Both the position numbers and the translations under genes were made by a program. A stretch of DNA of 13,204 nucleotides from PUND01 sp046538345 (GTDB taxonomy: Bacteria; Planctomycetota; Phycisphaerae; SM23-33), in contig JBKHJB010000045.1 of the NCBI GenBank assembly GCA_046538345.1, positions 1-13,204 of the forward strand, written 5' to 3'. The stretch's first letter is position 1. Each line of letters starts with the position of its first letter. Shown in pieces: positions 6,984 to 13,204 of the stretch. Under the pieces are notes generated by a model that saw nothing but the letters and a program-made list of their open reading frames with translations, did no database searches and was not told where the DNA came from.

Positions 6984-7152
6984 CCCGCCCCTGCCGTTTC
7001 GCAAGTGTTCACGCAAAGCGATGTCCCGCAGCCCTTCTGAGCGGCCACTGCCCCCTTACTCACACCGCCCGTTAACGCACCCCCGCAGCCATACGACCCG
7101 CCATCCGGAGAATTTTCCGAATACATGGATACACGCCCCCGTTTGCCCGCGG

Positions 7153-8304
7153 ATGAATGCATTGGGCGCATGGGCGCGTCCAGCGGTACAATCCGCCACC
7201 GTCATGCCGCTGCTCGCAGGAATACTGATTATTCTGGCCTTTCTGGCACCGGGCTGTCGCGACGATGCAGACTCCCCCGCTCCGCCGCCGGAGGGCGAGT
7301 CGCAAACGGAGGCCGGTATCCAGCCCGCGGAGGAGCCCGCAAGCACGCCCAACCCGGTCGCGGTCGAGCTGGCTCAGGATCTCGAAGGCGCACGGCAACG
7401 CCTGACGAACGCCGAGAATTGGCGAGCACTGGCAGAGCTGATGCTCACCACCTGGGAAAAAACGCTTCAAGGGCTTGCCTCGGATCCGAAGCTTCACCTC
7501 TCGGCCGGTAGAGCGGCTATGGAGCGAGGTGACGTATCCGCGGCGTTGCGGCGTTTCCGCCGAGCGACCCGGCTTGCGCCGCAAGACGCCGACACCTGGC
7601 GGCATCTGGCGTTGGCGCAGACCGCGGCCGACGAACACAGCGGGTCGGTCGAATCTTACCGGCGCGTTTTGGAGCTTTCCCCCCAAGACCGGACGGCTCG
7701 GTACAATCTTGCGGTTGCACTGTCGCGTCTGGGGCGTCTCGGTGAGGCCGAGCGAGCGTACACACAACTCGTGGCCGATTATCCCGACTTTGTCGAGGGG
7801 CGGTACAATCTTGCCGTCCTGCTGCAGTCCCGCGGGCGACGCGGCGAAGCGCTGAAGCACTGGCGGAAGGTAGCCGAGCGGAAGCCCGATCTGGCGTCTG
7901 CCCATGCGGCTATAGGGGAGTTGCTGACAGACCTCGGGCGGGATGCGGAGGCGATGGATGCCTTCGCCCGGGCCGCCAAGTGCGGGCCGGAGTCTCCGAC
8001 GGCATGGGCGAATCTGGCGTTCAGTGCCGAATCGGCGGGCAGCTTCGGGCGGGCTGTCGTAGCGGCCCGACGCGCAAGGGAAGCGGCCGAGCGGTCAGAA
8101 AAACCCCACGCGGAGCTGCTGGTGCAACTGGGCGATCTGCTGCTGCGTACGCACCGTCGGCTTGAGGATGCGGAACTGCTTGCCGAGGCGGTCGCCTGCT
8201 GGCGTGAGAGCTTGTCCGAAAATGCCGACCAGCCGGAGCTGCGCCGACGGGTGGAGCTTTACCGAAGCGTCACGACCCGGCCGTCGGCCGATGCGGGCGA
8301 GTGA
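7153..8304 (+). CDS. TPR-repeat protein, probable lipoprotein
   Basis: The product has 383 residues from the ATG at 7153. A hydrophobic segment (about 18-32) ends in LAPGC with Cys35, a degenerate lipobox (Pro at -2), suggesting a membrane-anchored protein facing the periplasm. A Pro/Glu-rich linker (about 40-75) follows. From about 112 to 320 come some six tetratricopeptide repeats, seen in recurring patterns such as RYNLAVALSRLGRLGEAERAY and RYNLAVLLQSRGRRGEALKHW. TPR arrays are protein-binding scaffolds; no catalytic domain is visible and no partner can be named. The start is uncertain: neither 7153 nor the alternative ATG at 7204 has a Shine-Dalgarno sequence. I prefer 7153 because it supplies the only Arg ahead of the hydrophobic core. 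It is divergent from the flagellar operon; a functional link is unproven. Confidence 0.8.
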   Translation: MNALGAWARPAVQSATVMPLLAGILIILAFLAPGCRDDADSPAPPPEGESQTEAGIQPAEEPASTPNPVAVELAQDLEGARQRLTNAENWRALAELMLTTWEKTLQGLASDPKLHLSAGRAAMERGDVSAALRRFRRATRLAPQDADTWRHLALAQTAADEHSGSVESYRRVLELSPQDRTARYNLAVALSRLGRLGEAERAYTQLVADYPDFVEGRYNLAVLLQSRGRRGEALKHWRKVAERKPDLASAHAAIGELLTDLGRDAEAMDAFARAAKCGPESPTAWANLAFSAESAGSFGRAVVAARRAREAAERSEKPHAELLVQLGDLLLRTHRRLEDAELLAEAVACWRESLSENADQPELRRRVELYRSVTTRPSADAGE

Positions 8305-8393
8305 CCGGGTGTTGGGTTGGCGACGGCTCTGTGGTATCGTCTTGAGCGTCGTCGACGAAACCGGCGGCGGAAACATATCAGGAGGCGCATGCG

Positions 8394-9275
8394 ATGGCAT
8401 TTGATTTTATAGAATTCTGCGAAAAGGTTCGCGTTCTGGACGGCGCGTGGGGCACGTCGCTTCAGGAGAAGGGCCTGCCCGCCGGCGGAGCGCCGGAACT
8501 TTGGAACACGCTCAACCCTTCGTCGGTGGAGTATGTGGCGCGCGGGTACGTCGAGGCCGGCAGCGACGTGATACTGACCAACACGTTCGGCGCGAATCGC
8601 TACGTGCTGGCGTCGCACGGCGAAGGCGAACGGACCGCGGAGCTTTGCGAGGCGGCGGCGAGCATTTCCCGCAAGGCGGCCGAGGGGACAAGCGTGAAGA
8701 TCTTCGGCTCCATCGGTCCGACCGGCAAGATAGTGATGACCGGCGACGTATCGACCGACGAGCTGATGTCCGCTTTCACCGAACCTGCCGAGGCGCTGGC
8801 ATTCGGCGGCGTGGACGCCATCGTGCTGGAGACCTTCAACGAGCTGGATGAGTTGAAGATAGCGCTCGATGCGGTCAAAAACGCCTGCGACCTGCCGGTG
8901 GTGACGTGCATGACGTTCGCCTCAGGTCCGGAGAAGACCGCCACGATGATGGGCAACAAGCCCGAAGACCTCGCCAAGGCGGCAAAAACCGGCGGCGCGG
9001 ACGCCATAGGAGCCAACTGCGGCGCCGGACCGGAGCACTACGTTACGGTCGCGCGGCTGTTGGCGGAGGCGACCGACATGCCGGTCTGGATCAAGCCCAA
9101 CGCAGGTCTGCCGGAAGTCCGCGACCGCAAGACGTATTGGCCGACGGGGCCGGAGGAGTTCGCCGCTTACGTAAAACCATTGGTCGAAGCCGGCACGACT
9201 TTGGTGGGCGGATGCTGCGGCACAAAGGCAGAGCACATCGCCGCCGTCCGCAAAGCGGTTGACGAGCTGGGCTGA
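8394..9275 (+). CDS. Homocysteine S-methyltransferase-domain protein (MetH N-terminal type)
   Basis: The product of 293 residues is a single homocysteine-binding TIM barrel, the type found at the N-terminus of cobalamin-dependent methionine synthase and in BHMT-like enzymes. Such domains bind homocysteine thiolate through zinc. The three zinc ligands are in place: Cys209 in GANCG and Cys274-Cys275 in GGCCGT. Other family marks are LDGAWGT (15-21), LTNTFGANR (61-69) and GSIGPTG (105-111). The pterin, cobalamin and activation domains of MetH are absent, so the methyl donor is unknown (a separate corrinoid protein, S-methylmethionine or betaine are options). The start ATG at 8394 has a strong AGGAGG eight bases upstream. 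The 89-base gap after the TPR gene holds no convincing promoter or terminator. Confidence 0.88.
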   Translation: MAFDFIEFCEKVRVLDGAWGTSLQEKGLPAGGAPELWNTLNPSSVEYVARGYVEAGSDVILTNTFGANRYVLASHGEGERTAELCEAAASISRKAAEGTSVKIFGSIGPTGKIVMTGDVSTDELMSAFTEPAEALAFGGVDAIVLETFNELDELKIALDAVKNACDLPVVTCMTFASGPEKTATMMGNKPEDLAKAAKTGGADAIGANCGAGPEHYVTVARLLAEATDMPVWIKPNAGLPEVRDRKTYWPTGPEEFAAYVKPLVEAGTTLVGGCCGTKAEHIAAVRKAVDELG

Positions 9276-9281
9276 GGGTTT

Positions 9282-9998
9282 ATGGCTGTTCGACTGAAAC
9301 GCTACCAGAAGGGTTTCGAGCACTCATACGCTTACGGTGTGTTTCCGACGATCGAGCTTTTGACGCGTCGGCCGGGCTGTGCGCTGCGCGTGCTGCTAAG
9401 CTCAAAAGGCGAAGGCAGTGACGGCGTCGGGCGCATCCGTCAGCTTTGCGACGACGCTGACATTCCCGTGGAGCTGGCCGACCGCACGCTTCAGCGGCTC
9501 GGCGCGCGGGACAATGAGCACGCCGTCGGGGTTTTCCGCAAGTTCGATTCGCCGCTGGAAACCGGCGCAAACCACGTGCTGCTCCATCAGCCCAGCGATA
9601 TGGGCAACCTCGGCGCAATCATCCGAACCATGCTGGCGTTTGACATGCCGGACCTGGCCATCGTCACGCCGGCGGCCGACCTGTTCCACCCGAAGGTCGT
9701 GCGGGCATCGATGGGCGGTGTGTTTCAGGTACGGTTCGAGACGTTCAACGAACTGGAAGAATACCGGTCCCGCTTCGACCGCCGCCTCTACGCTCTTACC
9801 ACCGAAACCGGCAGGGATCTGGCGGCGACAGAGTTCGCGCAGCCCTGGACGCTGATGCTTGGCGGCGAAGGTCCGGGCTTACCCGACGAGTACATAGGCG
9901 CCGCCGAGTGTGTTCGCATACCGCAGAGCGAGCGAGTGGACTCGCTGAACCTCGCGGTGGCGGCCGGCGTCGCGCTTTACGAGGCAACCAGGCGGTAG
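9282..9998 (+). CDS. SPOUT-family RNA 2'-O-methyltransferase (TrmH/SpoU type)
   Basis: The product of 238 residues transfers a methyl group from S-adenosylmethionine to a ribose 2'-OH in tRNA or rRNA. An N-terminal substrate-binding part (about 1-95) leads to the trefoil-knot SpoU domain. Its three motifs are clear: motif 1 NLGAIIRT (109-116, with Asn109 and Arg115); motif 2 LMLGGEGPGLP (191-201); motif 3 VRIPQSERVDSLNLAVAAGVAL (211-232). The exact RNA target cannot be told from sequence. The ATG at 9282 is 6 bases after the previous stop with GAGGG as ribosome binding site, so it is probably co-transcribed with the homocysteine methyltransferase gene; that enzyme type feeds the methionine/SAM cycle, which this one consumes. 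Its end converges on the phosphatase gene with only 13 bases between stops. Confidence 0.9.
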   Translation: MAVRLKRYQKGFEHSYAYGVFPTIELLTRRPGCALRVLLSSKGEGSDGVGRIRQLCDDADIPVELADRTLQRLGARDNEHAVGVFRKFDSPLETGANHVLLHQPSDMGNLGAIIRTMLAFDMPDLAIVTPAADLFHPKVVRASMGGVFQVRFETFNELEEYRSRFDRRLYALTTETGRDLAATEFAQPWTLMLGGEGPGLPDEYIGAAECVRIPQSERVDSLNLAVAAGVALYEATRR

Positions 9999-10011
9999 CG
10001 AAGGAACAGGT

Positions 10012-10662
10012 TCAAAGCAGATTCAACAATTCGCTCGGATGGTAGATGAGAGTCTCGGCGCCGCTGTCGGTAAGCTCGTCGGCGTCGCGAAAGCCCCACA
10101 GAACACCCACCGGAGACATACCGGCGGCTACGGCGGTTTGCATGTCCGTGCCGGTGTCGCCGACGTAGAGAAACTGCTCCGGGTGCGTTTTCAGCGATCG
10201 GGCGATGCTCAAGGCGGCAGTCGGGTCGGGTTTTTTCGCCACGCCGTCTATCGCGCCGCGGACCTCGGCGAAGGGCGCCCCCGGCAGCATGGCGTAAACC
10301 ATCCGCCTGGTCATATCCTCGGGCTTGTTGCTGAGCACAGCCATCGCCAGTCGCCGCCGCGTCAGTTCGCCAAGCAGTCCGGGTATGCCCTCGTAAGGAC
10401 GCGTTTTGGTTGACCAGCGGTTGGAGTATTCGCTCCGCATATTCTCTACGAGTCGGTCGATGGTCGCGGCGTTGCGAGCTTGCTCTGGAAGCGCCCGCTC
10501 GGCGAACTTCCGCATGCCGTCTCCGACGAAGTGCTTGCACTGCTCCATGCTCCCTGGCCGAAACCCGAGACGCGCAAGAGCGGCGTTCATGGAGTCCGTG
10601 AGGTCCTCGATGGTGTCCAGCAGCGTTCCGTCGAGGTCAAAAAGCACAGCCGCGAAGGGCAT
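10012..10662 (-). CDS. HAD-family phosphatase, phosphoglycolate phosphatase-like
   Basis: The product of 216 residues belongs to the haloacid dehalogenase superfamily, subfamily of Gph/PPase-type enzymes with an alpha-helical cap. Motif I is FDLDGTL with nucleophile Asp9 and acid/base Asp11. The cap spans about 16-85. Motif II is Ser111 (VLSNK), motif III is Lys144 (AKKPDP) and motif IV is GDTGTD (168-173, with Asp169 and Asp173). The set fits phosphoglycolate phosphatase, which clears 2-phosphoglycolate from DNA repair or oxygenase activity, but substrate specificity in HAD enzymes is not readable from motifs. The ATG at 10662 has a GGAG ribosome binding site. An intrinsic terminator ends only about 13 bases upstream, so expression must come from read-through of rho or a promoter inside or before the hairpin. 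Confidence 0.88.
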   Translation of the reverse strand: MPFAAVLFDLDGTLLDTIEDLTDSMNAALARLGFRPGSMEQCKHFVGDGMRKFAERALPEQARNAATIDRLVENMRSEYSNRWSTKTRPYEGIPGLLGELTRRRLAMAVLSNKPEDMTRRMVYAMLPGAPFAEVRGAIDGVAKKPDPTAALSIARSLKTHPEQFLYVGDTGTDMQTAVAAGMSPVGVLWGFRDADELTDSGAETLIYHPSELLNLL

Positions 10663-10674
10663 TTCCGGCTCCTG

Positions 10675-10710
10675 TAAAAGACCCGCGCCATGGCACGCAT
10701 GCGCGGGTCT
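10675..10710 (-). terminator. Intrinsic terminator after rho
   Basis: A perfect 10-base-pair stem (10679-10688 with 10701-10710, arms AGACCCGCGC/GCGCGGGTCT) closes a 12-base loop. On the minus strand the stem is followed by a short T run (TTTT across 10679-10676, partly in the stem foot). It lies about 43 bases after the rho stop and ends just before the ribosome binding site of the phosphatase gene. The GC-rich stem is strong but the T run is short, so partial read-through is plausible. Confidence 0.7.
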
Positions 10711-10752
10711 GGACTCTGCATCAGAATATCCTTCGGCCGCGAATCGTCGCCG

Positions 10753-12222
10753 TCAGTCCAGGTTCATGCTCATGAGAAACTCGGCGTTGTTCTGGGTCTT
10801 CTGGAGCCGGCTGATGAGCAGCTCCATCGCCTCGACCGGCTGCATGGTGCTGAGCACCTTCCGCAGACGCGTGACTAGCTTAAGCTCCTGCGGATCCAGC
10901 AGCAGCTCCTCTTTCCGCGTGCCGGAGCGGCTGATGTCGATCGCCGGCCAGATGCGGCGGTCCGCGAGGCGCCTATCGAGCTGAAGCTCGCTGTTACCGG
11001 TGCCCTTGAACTCCTCGAAGATGACCTCGTCCATCCGGCTGCCGGTGTCCACCAACGCCGTGCCGATAACCGTAAGCGAACCGCCCTGGTCTATCGCGCG
11101 GGCGGCGCCGAAGAACCGCTTGGGCGACTGAAGCGCGCTGGCGTCCACGCCGCCGGTGAGTATCTTGCCGGAATGCGGCGCCTCGGCGTTGTACGCCCTT
11201 GCCAGGCGGGTGATGCTGTCCAGCAGGATGACCACGTCGTGGCCGTACTCCACCATCCTCCGGGCCTTTGCCGTGACCATCTCGGCTATCTGAATGTGCC
11301 GCGAGGGCGGCTCGTCAAACGTTGAGGAAATCACCTCCGCGTTGGTGTTGCGCTTCATGTCGGTGACTTCCTCCGGGCGCTCGTCTATCAGCAGTACGAT
11401 GACGTAGGTCCCGGGGTGATTTGCATCGACGGCGTTTGCAATCTTCTGCAGTATCACTGTCTTTCCCGCCCGCGGCGGCGAGACGATAAGCATCCGCTGG
11501 CCGAACCCTATCGGCGTGATAAGGTTGACCACGCGCATATTGATCTCCTCGGGCGTGGTCTCCAGGAATACGCGTCTGTCCGGATGCGTGGGGGTGAGGT
11601 CCTCGAAGTTGACCTTATCGGAGAGCTTGTCGGGCTGCTCGAAGTTGACGGCCTCTACGCGCAGCAGCGCGAAATATTTCTCGGACTCCTTCGGCGGGCG
11701 TATCTGACCGGCGACGATGCAGCCCTGCTCCAGACCGAACCGGCGAATCTGGCTCGGCGAGACGTATATGTCGTCGGGGCTGGGCAGGTAGTCGTAGTCC
11801 GGGCTTCGCAGGAAGCCGAATCCGTCGGGCAGAATCTCCAGCACGCCTTCACCGTACATCAGCCCGTCGCGCTGGATGCGCTGCTTGAGGATCTGGAAGA
11901 CCAGCTCCTGCTTGTTCAGACCGGTGTAGTCTTCGATGCCCTCGTTCTTGGCAATCTCGTGCAGCTCGGCGACGTTCATCTTCTGGAGGTCAGTGATATG
12001 CAGCTCGCCGCGTTTAACGCGTTCGTACTTCTGCTGCATTTCGTCGTCGAACGACGCGGGCTGCTCCGCCTCCTCCTCCGCGGATGATGTCTGCCGCTCG
12101 GACGTGTCCTGGGAGTCTTCGTCCTTCTGCTCGTCGTGCTTCGCAGTCGACGCGGATTTTGACTTCGTGTTTTTTCGCGACTTACTTGTCGTCTTTTTCG
12201 TTTTCTTGGTGGTCTTAGCCAT
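10753..12222 (-). CDS. rho: Transcription termination factor Rho
   Basis: Rho is the hexameric RNA-dependent ATPase/translocase that terminates transcription. The product is 489 residues against about 419 in E. coli; the extra length is mostly an N-terminal tail, Lys/Thr/Ser-rich at 2-28 and acidic at 29-62. The Rho N domain (about 74-115) and cold-shock-like RNA-binding domain follow, with RNP1 DGFGFLR (133-139) and DIYVSPSQIRRF (151-162). The motor domain has Walker A PPRAGKT (249-255), catalytic Glu281 in DERPEEV, Walker B VILLDS (331-336), Q-loop LTGGVDASAL (355-364), R-loop EEFKGTGNSE (403-412) and the arginine finger in SGTRKEEL (Arg436). All functional motifs are intact. The ATG at 12222 has GGAGG 12 bases upstream, a rather long spacing. 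It lies 226 bases downstream of coaE. Confidence 0.98.
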   Translation of the reverse strand: MAKTTKKTKKTTSKSRKNTKSKSASTAKHDEQKDEDSQDTSERQTSSAEEEAEQPASFDDEMQQKYERVKRGELHITDLQKMNVAELHEIAKNEGIEDYTGLNKQELVFQILKQRIQRDGLMYGEGVLEILPDGFGFLRSPDYDYLPSPDDIYVSPSQIRRFGLEQGCIVAGQIRPPKESEKYFALLRVEAVNFEQPDKLSDKVNFEDLTPTHPDRRVFLETTPEEINMRVVNLITPIGFGQRMLIVSPPRAGKTVILQKIANAVDANHPGTYVIVLLIDERPEEVTDMKRNTNAEVISSTFDEPPSRHIQIAEMVTAKARRMVEYGHDVVILLDSITRLARAYNAEAPHSGKILTGGVDASALQSPKRFFGAARAIDQGGSLTVIGTALVDTGSRMDEVIFEEFKGTGNSELQLDRRLADRRIWPAIDISRSGTRKEELLLDPQELKLVTRLRKVLSTMQPVEAMELLISRLQKTQNNAEFLMSMNLD

Positions 12223-12448
12223 GACTACTGGAAACCTCCACTGGAAACGTGGGTACGCCTGGGCGAAACACGCCCGATGAACACACCCTTACCGCCCGCT
12301 GCGCAGGCAAGCCCCCCGCAACGGGACCACAGGCCTCTCCGACCGCGCGCCTCGACAATCAAAAAGGCAACGTCAGCCCGATGGGGAATGTCTTGGTTGG
12401 AACAGCCGACGAGCCCACCCTGATGCAAAGCCACGACCCATAGCACCT
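12223..12448 (-). other. coaE-rho intergenic leader with a tightly fitting 73-codon open frame
   Basis: On the minus strand a GTG at 12446 comes two bases after the coaE stop. The frame stays open until a TAG at 12227-12225, two bases before the rho ATG. It thus fills the whole gap. The predicted peptide of 73 residues (beginning MLWVVALHQGG, with five Cys-poor, Gly/Arg-rich blocks) matches no family I recognise. There is no good ribosome binding site, and third codon positions look less GC-biased than in the neighbours, which argues against coding. It may instead be an untranslated rho leader. I see no convincing promoter or terminator hairpin in the gap. Confidence 0.2.
12227..12248. repeat. 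9-bp direct repeat around the rho ribosome binding site
   Basis: ACTGGAAAC occurs at 12227-12235 and 12240-12248, spaced by four bases, so the period is 13. The minus-strand GGAGG that serves as the rho ribosome binding site (12239-12235) lies between the copies and shares one base with the first. The arrangement could be chance or a site where a regulator or the ribosome binding site region slips; two copies only. Confidence 0.5.
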
Positions 12449-13087
12449 TCAGGATCGACCCGCAGACCCAACAATCTTCTGGAAAAGCCCGTGGGCCTGC
12501 TTGCGCAGGTGGGATACGCTGGAACTGTTTTCAAGCATATATTGGCAGCTACGGGCCTTCTTGTCCAGAGGAATCTGCATTTTTTCCCGGCGATGCCAGG
12601 CGGCCTCGTCCCAGCCCCTGTCGGCGGCGACACGGTGTCGTCTCTGCTCGGCGGGAGCGTCCACGAACACGCATACCGTGCACAAATCATCCCAGCCGGC
12701 TTCGAGAAGCACCGGCGCGTCGAGCACCACCGCCGGCGTCGAAGCGTCGCGCATGGCGCCTTCGATATACTTCCCCGCCCGCTCGCGTATCCGCGGGTGA
12801 AGCAGGCGGTTCAGTTCCTCCATTTCATCGGGATCGTCGAAAACCCTCTCCGCCAGCGTCGCGCGGTCCACCTGCCCGTCGGGGGCTATTACTTCGTCGC
12901 CCCAACGCCGGCGGACGCTCTCGCGGATGTCCGGCTCTCGGAGCACCTCGTGCCCGATAGCATCGGCGTCAACCACCGCGCAGCCGAGACGGGCGAGTTC
13001 GGCGGCAACGGTGCTCTTTCCCGAGCCGACCCCGCCGAGCAGTCCGATGACAGGTTTGCCCTCGCTTTCATCACTCACAAAAGGCAT
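12449..13087 (-). CDS. coaE: Dephospho-CoA kinase
   Basis: CoaE phosphorylates the 3'-hydroxyl of dephospho-CoA with ATP, the last step of coenzyme A synthesis, in the cytoplasm. From the ATG at 13087 the product is 212 residues, the usual size. The P-loop GGVGSGKST is at 18-26. The acceptor-site stretch VVDADAIGHEVL (38-49) follows, then HPRIRE (97-102), the DAPVLLEAGW segment (123-132) and the lid-side arginines around 149-152 and 166-167. The start is open: a promoter -10 box overlaps this ATG, so the transcript may begin at the GTG of codon 4 (13078) and be translated without a leader. A TTG start at 13150 would lie upstream of that promoter and is unlikely. The next gene downstream is rho. 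Confidence 0.93.
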   Translation of the reverse strand: MPFVSDESEGKPVIGLLGGVGSGKSTVAAELARLGCAVVDADAIGHEVLREPDIRESVRRRWGDEVIAPDGQVDRATLAERVFDDPDEMEELNRLLHPRIRERAGKYIEGAMRDASTPAVVLDAPVLLEAGWDDLCTVCVFVDAPAEQRRHRVAADRGWDEAAWHRREKMQIPLDKKARSCQYMLENSSSVSHLRKQAHGLFQKIVGSAGRS

Positions 13088-13114
13088 TGTCCCCCGCCCG
13101 GCGCCGCTGTCAAC
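13086..13114 (-). promoter_or_regulatory. Sigma-70-type promoter of coaE, overlapping the apparent start codon
   Basis: On the minus strand TTGACA (13114-13109) and GACAAT (13091-13086) are separated by exactly 17 bases. Transcription would begin near 13079-13078. That is downstream of the ATG at 13087 and coincides with an in-frame GTG at 13078-13076. The upstream stretch 13115-13204 shows no gene and no other clear signal. Confidence 0.55.
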
Positions 13115-13204
13115 GCCAACCCCTGCAAGAACAAACCTTCGAGGAGGCAAAATTCCAGCGTCGGCGCTTGAGATATGCGGGCAACGGCGGTTTAATCAGA
13201 AAAA

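Noticed and set aside
7021..7152. TPR gene starting at the ATG at 7021
   Set aside because: The extra 44 residues are Pro/His/Thr-rich noise, have no ribosome binding site and would place a signal peptide in the middle of the protein.
7162..7192. TTGGGC-19-TACAAT as promoter of the TPR gene
   Set aside because: Spacing of 19 and a poor -35; would force the start to 7204 with almost no leader. Left as an unproven possibility only.
12361..12400. T-rich stretch on the minus strand in the coaE-rho gap as a coaE terminator
   Set aside because: The run TTTTT has no adequate stem before it; only a three-base GGC/GCC pairing is possible.
13088..13150. Longer coaE beginning at a TTG at 13150
   Set aside because: The added residues lie upstream of the promoter boxes and are not part of the family; typical CoaE begins only a few residues before the P-loop.

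Overview
The window is a GC-rich bacterial chromosome segment of 13,204 bases with dense, mostly overlapping genes and no sign of mobile elements, tRNA/rRNA genes or CRISPR. The flagellar type III export genes, a two-membrane-style FliF ring protein, Rho and CoaE point to a motile, diderm-type bacterium. The GC-rich style and the divergent, rearranged flagellar genes would suit a member of Planctomycetota (for example Phycisphaerae), but that is a guess from general resemblance and not a database result.

Bases 1-6872 (minus strand) hold a flagellar basal-body/export operon. In transcription order it runs: a small MerR-type regulator; a FliF-FliG fusion protein; fliH; fliI; fliJ; a short fliN; fliO; fliP; fliQ; and probably the first codons of fliR at the window edge. 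Most junctions overlap or lie within a few bases (ATGA, GTGA, and 14- and 11-base overlaps), so translational coupling is likely. The operon seems to be driven by a TTGACA-18-TATAGA promoter whose -10 overlaps a palindrome, which suggests that the MerR protein regulates itself and the flagellar genes.

The most unusual item is the FliF-FliG fusion of 637 residues (4517-6430). It keeps both FliF membrane helices and the three ring-building motifs, then passes through a linker of about 35 residues into the middle and C-terminal (torque) domains of FliG. The FliF C-terminal tail and the FliG N-terminal domain, which normally bind each other, are both missing. This resembles the laboratory FliF-FliG deletion-fusions of Salmonella that still assemble motors.

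Bases 6873-9998 are divergent. The shared regulatory region holds the promoter, the palindrome and a hairpin. It is followed on the plus strand by a probable TPR lipoprotein, a homocysteine S-methyltransferase-domain protein and a SPOUT-family RNA methyltransferase.

Bases 10012-13087 (minus strand) are housekeeping genes: coaE (dephospho-CoA kinase), rho (transcription terminator with a long charged N-terminal tail) and a HAD phosphatase of the phosphoglycolate phosphatase type. A strong intrinsic terminator separates rho from the phosphatase. The coaE promoter (TTGACA-17-GACAAT) overlaps the apparent ATG, which suggests leaderless translation from a GTG three codons later.
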